This document shows, piece after piece, positions 17,409 to 25,862 of a DNA stretch of 64,000 bases. The position numbers and the translations under genes are program-made. Location: assembly GCA_000156295.1 (NCBI GenBank), contig DS999235.1, positions 35,914 through 99,913 of the forward strand. The letters run 5' to 3'. Numbering within the stretch: the stretch's first letter is position 1; each line of letters begins with the position of its first letter. The notes under the pieces were generated by a model, which was not told the DNA's origin, made no database searches, and worked only from the letters and a program-made list of their open reading frames with translations. This DNA is from a marine gamma proteobacterium HTCC2148. GTDB lineage: Bacteria > Pseudomonadota > Gammaproteobacteria > Pseudomonadales > Halieaceae.

Positions 17409-18467
17409 TTAAAAATTCCAGCCAATTCCTGTGCTGATGGAATAATCGGTGGTCGTATCCGTATTTTCCGCCTGGTTGTCCGTTGTGATCCAGGCAGTAA
17501 CGTCCCAAAATAGATCGGTTACCAATTCCCAACGAATTCGAATGTTGCCGTCGGTGCGAATTCGACCGCCGTCAGTAAGGCTTGGGTAGACAGAAAAGTT
17601 CATATCAATGTTCATTTCGGGAGAAGTGAACTTCCAGGTTGATAACGTGGTTGATAAGTATAATTCCACATCCTGGTTTTCATCTTCGCGCTTGAATTTT
17701 TCAGAAATTACCTGAAGTCCCGTGGTCCCCGTGAAACGGGTTTTGTGAGTATCAATCCAATATCGGCCCAAGCCTCCGCCGGCACCGATGCGTCGATTCA
17801 GTTCAAGTTCGTCGTTGTGTTCAAAGTTGGCAAACACCGAGCGAAAAGAATCAGAGCGCCTGCGATTCCAAACCGTACGACTAATATCGTAGCGCGAACT
17901 ACTGGATTGATCTTCCTCGGTTGAAGTGAGGTCAGTACGGCCGCTTAGAGCGTTGCGTGAATTTTCATCTTCGTAGCTGACGCTAGTGTTAAAAGAAACT
18001 TGTCCAATGTCAGTCGCTTTTGTGTAAGCGAAGGTGGTTGAAAGGTAGATGTCCAGGCGGTCGAGAAAGTTTTCTTCTATCGGACGTATCTCAACCACAT
18101 TAAGCCACTCAACCTCATGCTTGCCAAAAATATCCACCAGAGCAATCTGTCCAAGTCTGGATTCACTATCGAAAGAACCGTAGAGTCGCTCGCCATCACT
18201 GAGTCGTAGTTCATAGTGATATTCGCTCTTGATGGCAGAAATTTCAGGCCATTCAATGCGTAATTTTCCCATGAAGTCTGTGCTGACTTCGAGTATTCCT
18301 CCTTCGAGCAAGACAATTTCTCCGGTGATCCGATCACCGTTATACATGGTAATCACGTCTGTCTTGCGATTTGCCTGCGCGTTCAGGCTTATCAAAGACA
18401 ACAGCACCAGAAGTATCAGCAATAATCGCTTGCGTATTATGGACGGTGTGAAAAATTCTGCTTTCAT
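17409..18467 (-). CDS. DUF481 outer-membrane beta-barrel protein
   Basis: A 352-residue protein. The signal peptide (cleavage after NAQA) leads to two repeats of a small beta module at about residues 35-125 (DVITMYNGDRITGEIVLLEGG and YELRLSDGERLYGSFDSESRLG, each ending in an EW..I segment). A barrel of alternating amphipathic strands (about 130-352) follows, ending in GIGWNF with a C-terminal Phe, as expected of an outer-membrane protein. The DUF481 family includes E. coli YdiY, annotated as salt-induced in some species. Its role is unknown. A link to ion or osmotic balance is suggested only by the adjacent K+ channel gene. No clear ribosome-binding site was found before the ATG. Confidence 0.83.
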   Translation of the reverse strand: MKAEFFTPSIIRKRLLLILLVLLSLISLNAQANRKTDVITMYNGDRITGEIVLLEGGILEVSTDFMGKLRIEWPEISAIKSEYHYELRLSDGERLYGSFDSESRLGQIALVDIFGKHEVEWLNVVEIRPIEENFLDRLDIYLSTTFAYTKATDIGQVSFNTSVSYEDENSRNALSGRTDLTSTEEDQSSSSRYDISRTVWNRRRSDSFRSVFANFEHNDELELNRRIGAGGGLGRYWIDTHKTRFTGTTGLQVISEKFKREDENQDVELYLSTTLSTWKFTSPEMNIDMNFSVYPSLTDGGRIRTDGNIRIRWELVTDLFWDVTAWITTDNQAENTDTTTDYSISTGIGWNF

Positions 18468-18560
18468 AGTTTAGTGAATGTCGTTTTTGCTTATTTGTAA
18501 AAGATAACATACTGAATATCAGTTGGTTATATTCCCCTAACTACTCAGTGTTGCTCTTTG

Positions 18561-19265
18561 TTATTGATCGATAGTTTTAGTAATGTGAGTCAGGTATGGC
18601 AGGTAATTGCTGCTTACATCAGCTTCTATTCCCGAGCCACCGGATACTCCCGACTTGCCCAACGTGGAAATTTCAAACGGTCCCTTAACGCGCCCCCAAC
18701 GCACGTGAGAATAAAGGTAAGGCCGTCCCCAGGGGTCTAACGGAATCTCTTTTAGATACCCTCCCTCTCGATAATTCTTAAGGCGGCCGCCGCGTTCGGG
18801 TTTTTTTACAAGAGCTTGAAGCCCTTGCTCTTCTGTTGGGTAATAAAAGATGTCGTCGTAGTACTGCTCCAATGCGTCGGATAGCAATGTCACGTCATTG
18901 GTAGTTTTTCTAAGCTCCAGGTTCTTGTCTTCAAAAGGACCGATGCCAGTCTCTTCATGCAGGCGAGCGGCAGGATCTCGATCGCAAAAAATGATCCAGT
19001 CCATGTCGGAAGGATTCTTATCGAGTGTTTCGCGATATACAATAAAAGGCTGATTAACGCTGCGTGTTGTATAGGATGTGGTGGCAGTGAATGATCCGCA
19101 GACCGCCTCGCCGGGATAACTTTTAACGTCTTGGAATTCCAGGTCTGAGGTGATCAGCAGACTATCGGCGAGCAGATCTTTTGCCTTTTGGGTCTCAGAA
19201 GAGCACCCCGCTATTGTGAGTATAAGTAAGACTGAAGCAGTGCGGATCAATCGGATAATCTCCAT
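18561..19265 (-). CDS. Lipoprotein with a GspG-like C-terminal domain
   Basis: A 234-residue lipoprotein with lipobox TIAGC (Cys21). Residues 22-115 have no recognised domain and include three Cys. Residues about 120-217 match the globular part of the type II secretion major pseudopilin GspG: a helix with LSDALEQYYDD, then YYPTEEQGLQALVKKP, GGYLKEIPLDPWGRPYLY, FEISTLGKSG and GGSGIEADV. The last segments are the calcium-site region in GspG. The prepilin leader and hydrophobic helix are absent, so it cannot assemble as a normal pseudopilin. No other type II secretion gene is in the window. It may have borrowed the fold for periplasmic binding or for contact with the neighbouring envelope proteins. 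The domain call is strong, the function unknown. Confidence 0.78.
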   Translation of the reverse strand: MEIIRLIRTASVLLILTIAGCSSETQKAKDLLADSLLITSDLEFQDVKSYPGEAVCGSFTATTSYTTRSVNQPFIVYRETLDKNPSDMDWIIFCDRDPAARLHEETGIGPFEDKNLELRKTTNDVTLLSDALEQYYDDIFYYPTEEQGLQALVKKPERGGRLKNYREGGYLKEIPLDPWGRPYLYSHVRWGRVKGPFEISTLGKSGVSGGSGIEADVSSNYLPYLTHITKTIDQ

Positions 19266-19321
19266 TGTAGTGATGACTCTAAAGTGTTTGCTAAGTTTTT
19301 AGGGGAAATCTTTCCGCTGAC

Positions 19322-20557
19322 TTACTCCACCCACGATTGGGGAATATTTTCCTCTACTAACTGGGCGATACTAATGCTGGTGATATTATGTTCTCGACCG
19401 ACCTCGGAGGCAAACAGAGATTCTTTGCTGCTTCGCGCGATGACCATTGCGCCAGGGTATTTTTTTCGTAACCAGAGCGCCGAACGGAGATTTTCTTCTT
19501 CGCGACCGGTCCCCAGTACAAAAACGGTATTGTCGCCTTCCACACTGGCATCGCGCCTGACTTTCTTCCAGACCTCGGGATTGGCGATGTCGCCATCGAA
19601 AATTTGCCTGTCATAGGCGCCGGAGAATTCCATCTGCTCATCTGCGACCAGTACTCTGCGTTGAGCGTCTTTGTCGATGATAAGCACCGTGTCCAACTCA
19701 TTGACAGCGCTGCGCTGCAGCTCCTCCAGAATGGTTTGTCCGAAGCGGCCGAAGCCGGCAAGTATGACAACATCTTTGCGTACTGTTTGTCGAAAGTGCT
19801 GCAGCATCTGATTGCGGACTAAGCCAGATGCGGCCAAATGATAAGTGTTAAACACCTGGCAGCTCTGGGCGACTCTGGTATTGGCCATTGAGCGCATGAA
19901 GCGCAGACCTGCACAATGAATGATCAACCGATCGGCAATCGCGGGAGCCAGATTTAACAACACACTGGCTGCTTCGTAGCTGCGCAGACTGTTGTTGTCC
20001 AGGAGGAGGATTTTTTTTGCTCGCTCAGGCTTGAGCTTCCTAAGGAAGAATTCATGTGTGATATCGCCGTTGACGACGACAGCACCGAAACTTTGTTTGA
20101 ATTCCTCCATTAGTGTTTGTTCAGCGCTACTGACAACGACGACAGATACCCTACGGTCGTTTTCACGCAATACCCGCAAGTAGCTAATGGTAAGTTCACC
20201 ATCGCCTACTACGATAATGTGATTGTTGAGGCGTTTCAGCTGCCAACGCTGGGGCGCGAGTGCGTGCAGCAAGGCACTAATTAGGCCCCAGGCGGCCAGC
20301 ATGGGTGCACCAAAGTAGGCAGTCCATAACATTGCCTGACCCAGCGCGGGCCCGCCAGTTGGGGTTCCAAGGTCTACGCCACCGACGACGAACAGACTTA
20401 ATGCGTAGTAGGCTTTGGCCATCAAACCGGCTGTGGCCAGTTCCGGGCGCTCGGTGACAGAGACACCGGATTCGAAGCCGATTAGAGCCAATAGAAATAC
20501 GACAATGGCACCGGCGGGCAGCCAGGGAAATGCTTCAGGAGTATACTTTTTTTGCAT
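19322..20557 (-). CDS. Channel-like membrane protein with two TrkA-N (RCK) domains
   Basis: A 411-residue protein. The N-terminal part has two hydrophobic helices (about residues 13-30 and 75-100) around a pore-like segment VVGGVDLGTPTGGP. Two Rossmann-type TrkA-N domains follow, starting at IIVVGDGELTISYLRVL (about 113) and VVILAGFGRFGQTILEEL (about 261). The organisation is that of an RCK-gated K+ channel, but the filter lacks TVGYG. The first Rossmann motif GDGELT is also degenerate, whereas the second GFGRFG looks able to bind NAD(H) or a nucleotide. It may be a ligand-sensing subunit or a channel of different selectivity. It is the first of the four-gene minus-strand set at 16.7-20.6 kb and is divergent from the AraC gene. 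Confidence 0.8.
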   Translation of the reverse strand: MQKKYTPEAFPWLPAGAIVVFLLALIGFESGVSVTERPELATAGLMAKAYYALSLFVVGGVDLGTPTGGPALGQAMLWTAYFGAPMLAAWGLISALLHALAPQRWQLKRLNNHIIVVGDGELTISYLRVLRENDRRVSVVVVSSAEQTLMEEFKQSFGAVVVNGDITHEFFLRKLKPERAKKILLLDNNSLRSYEAASVLLNLAPAIADRLIIHCAGLRFMRSMANTRVAQSCQVFNTYHLAASGLVRNQMLQHFRQTVRKDVVILAGFGRFGQTILEELQRSAVNELDTVLIIDKDAQRRVLVADEQMEFSGAYDRQIFDGDIANPEVWKKVRRDASVEGDNTVFVLGTGREEENLRSALWLRKKYPGAMVIARSSKESLFASEVGREHNITSISIAQLVEENIPQSWVE

Positions 20558-20725
20558 AGGTCGGATGATACCTCACCCTGAGGGATCAGTGCATGGTAGG
20601 GCGCAATACGACCTGAAATCAGGCTGGTCCAATGATCCTCCATTTGGCCTTAGCGGGTCATATATTTGTGAATTTCGGCCATTGTGCTACAGTGCGATCT
20701 CTGGAAAAAAAGGCCCTGCGATAAC

Positions 20726-21754
20726 ATGCCCAGATCTATTCAGGACTTGCCCCAGCATCCGGCGCGGGTGCTGCTACCGCCACTAGAGGTCCTGCTGGAC
20801 ATGGGCTTTACGCCCAAAAGTTGTTTGGCTGGAACCGGTGTGTCGCTTGCCCAAATGAACAATATCAACACCCGAATCAGTCTGGAGCAGGAGTTGCGTT
20901 TCTACAGGAACGCACTGGATCTGACAGGTGACCCAACCATAGGGCTCAAACTGGGGGAGCCCTTTATCCCTCAACGCTATGGTTTGTTTGGTTATGCATT
21001 GCTCAGTGCAGAGACCTTTCGACATGCTCTGACCATTACCGAAAACTTTGGCCGTCTTACGTTTAGCTTTTTCAGCTTTAGTTTTGGCGTCGACGGGTCT
21101 CAGGCCTGGTTCTCTATCGGCGAGCCGCCGCCTATAGATCAGGAGCTAATCGATGTGTACATGGACAGGGATATGTCGGCCGCTGGCGTTGATTTTACCG
21201 AGGTGCTTGGAGTTGGTTTCAGTATCGACCGAGTGCTGTTGCCGCATGATGGTAAGGGGTTTAAACAAAAATACCGCGATCACTTTGACTGCCCCATTGA
21301 GTTTGGTGGCGCTGAGGGGCGGTTCTACTTCAGTTCAGATCTGCTGGACAAGCCATTACCAAAAAGTGACCCGGAGTCCTCTCGCCATCTTCAGCAGCAG
21401 TGCCAGATGCTGATCGCCAAGATGACATCTCACGGCAGCTTTGTTGATGAGGTCAGGTTGTTAATGCTTGCAAGGCCGGGTTACTTTCCCGATATAGATG
21501 CGCTGGCGGGAAAAATAGGGATGTCTGCGCGAACATTGAGGCGCAGGCTAAAAAACGAGGGGAGCACGTTTAGAGAGGTGCTTGAAGAAATTCGCTATGG
21601 TCTTGCCCGCGAGTATCTCGCCAATACCCATTTACCCATGGACGAAATTTCACTGCTGTTGGGTTATACCGAGGCCGGTAATTTCAGTCATGCCTTCAAG
21701 CGCTGGAGCGGGCTGTCTCCGAGCCTATGGCGACAACACGCAGATTCTAGCTGA
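20726..21754 (+). CDS. AraC family transcriptional regulator (OruR/arabinose-binding-like N-domain)
   Basis: A 342-residue regulator. The N-terminal 220 residues match the Arabinose_bd-type domain found in OruR-like AraC proteins (RISLEQELRFYRNALDLTGDPTIGLKLG...YGLFGYALLSAETFRHAL). The C-terminal AraC HTH (about 250-335) has two helix-turn-helix units, including MSARTLRRRLKNEGSTFREVLEEIR and ISLLLGYTEAGNFSHAFKRWSGLSPSLWR. The start is set at the ATG at 20726; an upstream in-frame ATG at 20684 would add 14 residues. It is followed by the DUF3604 gene after 28 bp, so that gene is its most likely target or operon partner. The effector is unknown. Confidence 0.87.
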   Translation: MPRSIQDLPQHPARVLLPPLEVLLDMGFTPKSCLAGTGVSLAQMNNINTRISLEQELRFYRNALDLTGDPTIGLKLGEPFIPQRYGLFGYALLSAETFRHALTITENFGRLTFSFFSFSFGVDGSQAWFSIGEPPPIDQELIDVYMDRDMSAAGVDFTEVLGVGFSIDRVLLPHDGKGFKQKYRDHFDCPIEFGGAEGRFYFSSDLLDKPLPKSDPESSRHLQQQCQMLIAKMTSHGSFVDEVRLLMLARPGYFPDIDALAGKIGMSARTLRRRLKNEGSTFREVLEEIRYGLAREYLANTHLPMDEISLLLGYTEAGNFSHAFKRWSGLSPSLWRQHADSS

Positions 21755-21782
21755 ACAACGACTCGCAAAAATGGAGAATCCA

Positions 21783-23759
21783 ATGCGCTATGGTTTACCT
21801 CTAATGATGCGGCGGGGCATTTTCTCGCGAGCATTAGCTGTCTTGATAACTTGCCTGACGCTGGTGATAGCCAGTCCATCCAACGCAACGCAGTACACGG
21901 AACAGCGTGAGCCCTGTGCTGAGTTTAATGAGCAACGGCGTCCGTTTTTTGGCGATGTTCATGTGCACACTCGATACTCGCTGGATGCCAGCACCCAAGG
22001 AACGCGAACCTCTCCTGCCGACGCTTATCAATTCGCCCGTGGTGACGAATTGGGCATCCAGCCCTGGGACATAAATGGGCAACCCATGCGCAGTTTGCAA
22101 CTGCGCCGATCACTGGATTTTGCAATGGTGTCAGACCACGCTGAATTAATCGGCGAGGTACGGATGTGTAACACACCGGAGATTGAGGGTTATAGCAGCT
22201 GGCAATGCAAGGTTTACAGACATCTGCCACGAGTGGCCTATTACCTGTTTAACTACATGGCCACCATGCAGCAATCACACTTGGGGATGTGCGGAGAAGA
22301 GGGTGAGCGATGTCGTGAAGCGGCGCTCGTGCCCTGGGCTGAAATGCAGGCGGCGGCCGAGGAGCACTACGATCGAAGCGACGGCTGCGAATTTTCCACT
22401 TTCGTTGGCTATGAATGGACAGCCATGCAAAGTGGTAGTGGCGGAAACCTGCACCGCAATGTCATATTTCGTAATGCTGAAGTGCCCCAAACGCCAATAA
22501 GCTTTATCGACAGCCCAGGCGCGAGTTTGCTTTGGCAGGCACTGGAACAACAGTGCACTGATGGCGAAGGTAACTGTGACGCTTTAGTTATTCCTCATAA
22601 TTCCAATCTCAGTGCGGGCTATATGTTCAGTGGCGAGTTGGACGCAGGGGGTCCAATGACCGTCGGCTATGCGCAGCAACGCGCAAAGTTTGAGCCGCTG
22701 GTGGAAATTATGCAGCATAAGGGTGCATCCGAATGTTATTACGCTCCCGGTATTACCAGCGATGAACTTTGTGCTTTTGAGCAACAACCCAAGGACAACA
22801 TCGCCGGTTACAGCTCGCCTCCAATGCCTGACACTGGTTTTGTTCGTCAGGTGTTGGCGGATGGTATAGAGCTCGAGGCAAAGCTGGGTTCAAACCCTTA
22901 CCAGTTCGGCATCATCGCCAGTACTGATACGCATCTGGGCGCTCCTGGTTCTGTAGAGGAAGACCGCTTTTTAGGACATGGCGGTGCAGGGGTCCCGGCT
23001 CGCGAAGAGATACCTCCCGGCTTGCCTGACAAACTGGAATACAACCCGGGTGGTTTGGCGGTATTGTGGGCGGAAGAGAACAGCAGAGACTCACTCTTTT
23101 CTGCAATGCGTCGACGTGAAGCCTACGGTACCAGTGGCCCGCGTATTAGTAGTCGGTTTTTCGCAAGCTGGCAGTTCCCTGATGACCTGTGTCAATCATC
23201 TGACCGTATCGAGCAAGCTTATTCAACTGGCGTCCCCATGGGCGGGCTGCTCGCTGGGTCACCCACTCCCGGCACTGCACCTACATTTTTACTGGCCGCC
23301 AGTCAGGATCCTGGTACTGCCAATTTTCCTGGGATGCCCCTACAGCGTATTCAGGTGGTTAAGGGGTGGCTTGACGAGCATGGTCAGACTCAGGAGAAAG
23401 TCATTGATGTGGCGGGTAATTCCGACAATGGCGCCAACGTTGATCTAGAGACCTGCGAAACTCGCGGTAAAGGTTTTGCGCAGTTATGCGCTGTCTGGAG
23501 GGATGACGAATTTGACGCAACGCAGCGTGCTTTTTACTACTCCCGGGTCGTAGAGAATCCAAGTTGCCGCTGGAGCCAGCGGCAGTGTGTCGCAGCGAAG
23601 GTGGATTGCAGCGCCCCCGAGACCATTGGCGAAGGCTTTTCTGGTTGCTGCGCGGCTGACCATCGGCCTGTTATTCAGGAGCGCGCATGGTCCTCTCCCA
23701 TCTGGTATGCGCCTGTGGGGCCTAGTCTTGCAGAAACTCCGTTGAATCAAGCACGTTGA
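21783..23759 (+). CDS. DUF3604 exported metal-dependent hydrolase-like protein
   Basis: A 658-residue exported protein of the DUF3604 family, related to the PHP metal-dependent phosphoesterase fold. The signal peptide ends near SNATQ. Likely metal motifs are GDVHVHTRYS (His60, His62), SDHAELIGEV, IPHNSNLS, MQHKGASEC and ASTDTHLGAPG. There are many paired Cys, suggesting periplasmic disulfides. The start at 21783 is chosen because GGAG lies 6 nt upstream; the upstream ATG at 21771 is less likely, and longer extensions overlap the AraC gene. The family has no established reaction that I know of. A second family member is at 59.7-61.7 kb. The 3' end overlaps the convergent decarboxylase by 38 bp. 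Confidence 0.85.
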   Translation: MRYGLPLMMRRGIFSRALAVLITCLTLVIASPSNATQYTEQREPCAEFNEQRRPFFGDVHVHTRYSLDASTQGTRTSPADAYQFARGDELGIQPWDINGQPMRSLQLRRSLDFAMVSDHAELIGEVRMCNTPEIEGYSSWQCKVYRHLPRVAYYLFNYMATMQQSHLGMCGEEGERCREAALVPWAEMQAAAEEHYDRSDGCEFSTFVGYEWTAMQSGSGGNLHRNVIFRNAEVPQTPISFIDSPGASLLWQALEQQCTDGEGNCDALVIPHNSNLSAGYMFSGELDAGGPMTVGYAQQRAKFEPLVEIMQHKGASECYYAPGITSDELCAFEQQPKDNIAGYSSPPMPDTGFVRQVLADGIELEAKLGSNPYQFGIIASTDTHLGAPGSVEEDRFLGHGGAGVPAREEIPPGLPDKLEYNPGGLAVLWAEENSRDSLFSAMRRREAYGTSGPRISSRFFASWQFPDDLCQSSDRIEQAYSTGVPMGGLLAGSPTPGTAPTFLLAASQDPGTANFPGMPLQRIQVVKGWLDEHGQTQEKVIDVAGNSDNGANVDLETCETRGKGFAQLCAVWRDDEFDATQRAFYYSRVVENPSCRWSQRQCVAAKVDCSAPETIGEGFSGCCAADHRPVIQERAWSSPIWYAPVGPSLAETPLNQAR

Positions 23760-24912
23760 CGTAGGTACAGGAGCTAAAGCCATTGAAGGTGGTGGTCGTT
23801 GCTGACCCATAGGCTCCCAGTAAGCCGAACTCGATGTAGTCGCCTGTTCTCAGCTCTTTGGGGAGCGCGGTAGATTTCGACAAGCGATCTACCGGGTCGC
23901 AGGTGGGGCCAAACACGTGGTAGTCCGACTCCGTTGCAATGAGTGCTTCGCCTTCTCTCCAGGCCCGCACAGGCAAGCAGATGTCCACCAGGGATTGCTC
24001 TTGCATCCCGCCGTACACGCCGTCGTTGACGAACACACTCTTGCCACAGTCACGCACGTGAATCACTCGCGCTAACAGAGAAACCGATGAGGCGACCATG
24101 CCCCTGCCAGGCTCACAAATCAGCGGGATATCGGTATCAAAATATTTATCCATTGAGGAAGAAATCACCGAGAAATATTCTTCCAGTGCGGGAATAGAGG
24201 TGTCTTGATAGTACTCGGGGAATCCACCCCCCACGTTGATGAATGCTGGCTTGACGCCGGCGCGGCTGAGGATGCGCGATGCCGCCTCCAGGTAGCGCTC
24301 ATACATCTGCGGATCAGTGCACTGTGAGCCCGGGTGAAAAGTGAGAGCAGGGCGCCCTCCGATTTTTTCAATGGCCTGCAATAACTCAACAGCATAGTCC
24401 TCGGTGGCACCGAATTTGCTGCCGAAATCATAAGCTGCCCCAGCGTGCTCCAGCTTGAAGCGCACCGTATAGGTCACATCCGGATCACCTCCGGTGCAAC
24501 GGTGAATTTTTTCCAGTTCCGACATCTCGTCGAGGGCGAAAGAGCGAACGCCGTAACGTAAGTAAGACTCTGCGACTGCCTCTTCGGCTTTAATCGGGTT
24601 GTTGTAATGAAGTATTGACCCCGGGCAGTATTCCGAAACTCGACGAACCTCATCGAGCGACGCTACGTCGAAGTTTTGGAGGCCGGTGGCGGCCAGCGTT
24701 TCTAACACCCTGACCTCCGGGTTGGCTTTGACGGCATAACTCACTGTGCCCGGGAAATGCGTCAGGAAGCGCTTGGCTCGAGTCTGAAGAGCGTCAGGGC
24801 AAAACAGGTATAAAGGATCGGTGGGCTTCAATTTCCCAGTGATCTGTGCGGCGTCCCGATAAAAGTTGGCCGTTTCAGGTTTGTCAAAAGCGGTAGCGAC
24901 ACTGCCAGTCAT
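23722..24912 (-). CDS. Ornithine/lysine-type PLP decarboxylase (fold III)
   Basis: A 396-residue decarboxylase of the alanine racemase-like fold III group (Orn/DAP/Arg decarboxylase family 2). The PLP lysine sits in VSYAVKANP at about residue 65. The glycine-rich phosphate-binding loop is NVGGGFPEYY, EPGRGMVASS is the other PLP contact, and the substrate motif FGPTCDPVDRL contains the catalytic Cys and Asp typical of ornithine decarboxylase rather than diaminopimelate decarboxylase. It would make putrescine (or cadaverine) for polyamines. The ATG at 24912, with AGGGTG 6 nt upstream, is preferred over the GTG at 24921. It is divergent from an Lrp/AsnC regulator across about 130 bp, which may control it. 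Substrate choice between ornithine and lysine is not resolved. Confidence 0.88.
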   Translation of the reverse strand: MTGSVATAFDKPETANFYRDAAQITGKLKPTDPLYLFCPDALQTRAKRFLTHFPGTVSYAVKANPEVRVLETLAATGLQNFDVASLDEVRRVSEYCPGSILHYNNPIKAEEAVAESYLRYGVRSFALDEMSELEKIHRCTGGDPDVTYTVRFKLEHAGAAYDFGSKFGATEDYAVELLQAIEKIGGRPALTFHPGSQCTDPQMYERYLEAASRILSRAGVKPAFINVGGGFPEYYQDTSIPALEEYFSVISSSMDKYFDTDIPLICEPGRGMVASSVSLLARVIHVRDCGKSVFVNDGVYGGMQEQSLVDICLPVRAWREGEALIATESDYHVFGPTCDPVDRLSKSTALPKELRTGDYIEFGLLGAYGSATTTTFNGFSSCTYVNVLDSTEFLQD

Positions 24913-25042
24913 ATCAATCACCCTGTGTTTGTTATTCCACTATTATCGGGTGCCAGCGTGACCAGCGAATAGTTGCAAAAACTGGTTAATATGCTCAAAT
25001 GGTAGGCACTATGATTAATGTGATGATCAAAGTGGTGAATTT

Positions 25043-25477
25043 ATGGATTTAAGCAGAAATGATCGACGGTTGATTAAAGCCTTACAGCTTAATGCCAGAC
25101 AGACCATTAGCGAGCTGTCCCGTGAGTTGGACCTGTCGCGCACCACCGTTCAAAAGCGCCTTGCCCAACTGGAGGCAAGTGGAATCATTGCCGGTTACAA
25201 GCTTAAACTGGGCGATGCTTACCAGTCACGCACGTTCCAGGCGTATGTCAACCTGGTGGTAGATCCGCACCTGGGTAGTCAGGTGGCTAGTGCTTTAGAG
25301 GGTATGTCAGAGCTGGAAGCCCTTTATACGGTGTCGGGAAAAATTGACCTGGTGGCGATTATTCGGGTCAATGCGCCGGCGGAACTTGATTCCGTGCTTG
25401 ACCGAATTGGAGAAATGGATGGTGTGCGAGATACGGACTCGGCCATCGTGCTGTCGACTAAATTTGATCGACGTTAG
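25043..25477 (+). CDS. Lrp/AsnC family transcriptional regulator
   Basis: A 144-residue regulator with the standard Lrp/AsnC layout. The N-terminal winged HTH (about residues 1-60) opens with LSRNDRRLIKALQLNARQTISELSRELDLSRTTVQKRLAQLE. A RAM/AsnC ligand-binding domain (about 65-140) follows, with TVSGKIDLVAII. These proteins usually sense amino acids and often regulate a divergent gene. Here that gene is the ornithine/lysine-type decarboxylase on the opposite strand, so sensing of a basic amino acid is a reasonable guess. No strong ribosome-binding site precedes the ATG. Confidence 0.9.
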   Translation: MDLSRNDRRLIKALQLNARQTISELSRELDLSRTTVQKRLAQLEASGIIAGYKLKLGDAYQSRTFQAYVNLVVDPHLGSQVASALEGMSELEALYTVSGKIDLVAIIRVNAPAELDSVLDRIGEMDGVRDTDSAIVLSTKFDRR

Positions 25478-25485
25478 GGGCGTAC

Positions 25486-25705
25486 TCAGGACACGCTCAT
25501 TGAGGCGGTGGTGAATTCAACGTCAAAGCGGATGAAGTATTCTTTACTGGCAGCCGTTTGCAACTTGTCGCTGCGATCCTTGGGTTCGCGGCGGCTTTTT
25601 GGCCGGATTGGTGGCAGTTGGCCTGTAAATATAGACCATAGCGTTTTCGCTCTTTTCGAATGCAGTCTTTTCGACGTAGTCGCTGTTCGTGCAGGCAAAA
25701 TAATC
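25486..25705 (-). pseudogene. Decayed DUF2846-like lipoprotein gene
   Basis: In the 385-bp gap between the Lrp regulator and dinB, minus-strand frame 1 reads FACTNSDYVEKT...SENAMVYIYRPTATNPAKKP and then drifts into low-complexity codons and a stop. A second frame resumes with AASKEYFIRFDVEFTTASMSVS before its stop. The YIYRP and KEYFIR pieces resemble the start and end of DUF2846-type lipoproteins, in which about 60 residues normally separate them. I infer a frameshift plus internal loss. It lies downstream of dinB on the same strand. The evidence is motif resemblance only; it could be a chance match or a short unrelated gene. Confidence 0.35.
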
Positions 25706-25862
25706 AGTTCCTGGTCGAGGAACGCTCGGGTCAGATGGGCAGGCAAGGGTCCCATCATTGGCCCTTGTCACGCAGCGCAGTGATGCCGACACCCCAACCG
25801 CCGCTCCGTTGTCTTGGCTTGCCTTGGTGGGTAAGTGCGCGATACCGGTCAAGACCGATGAG

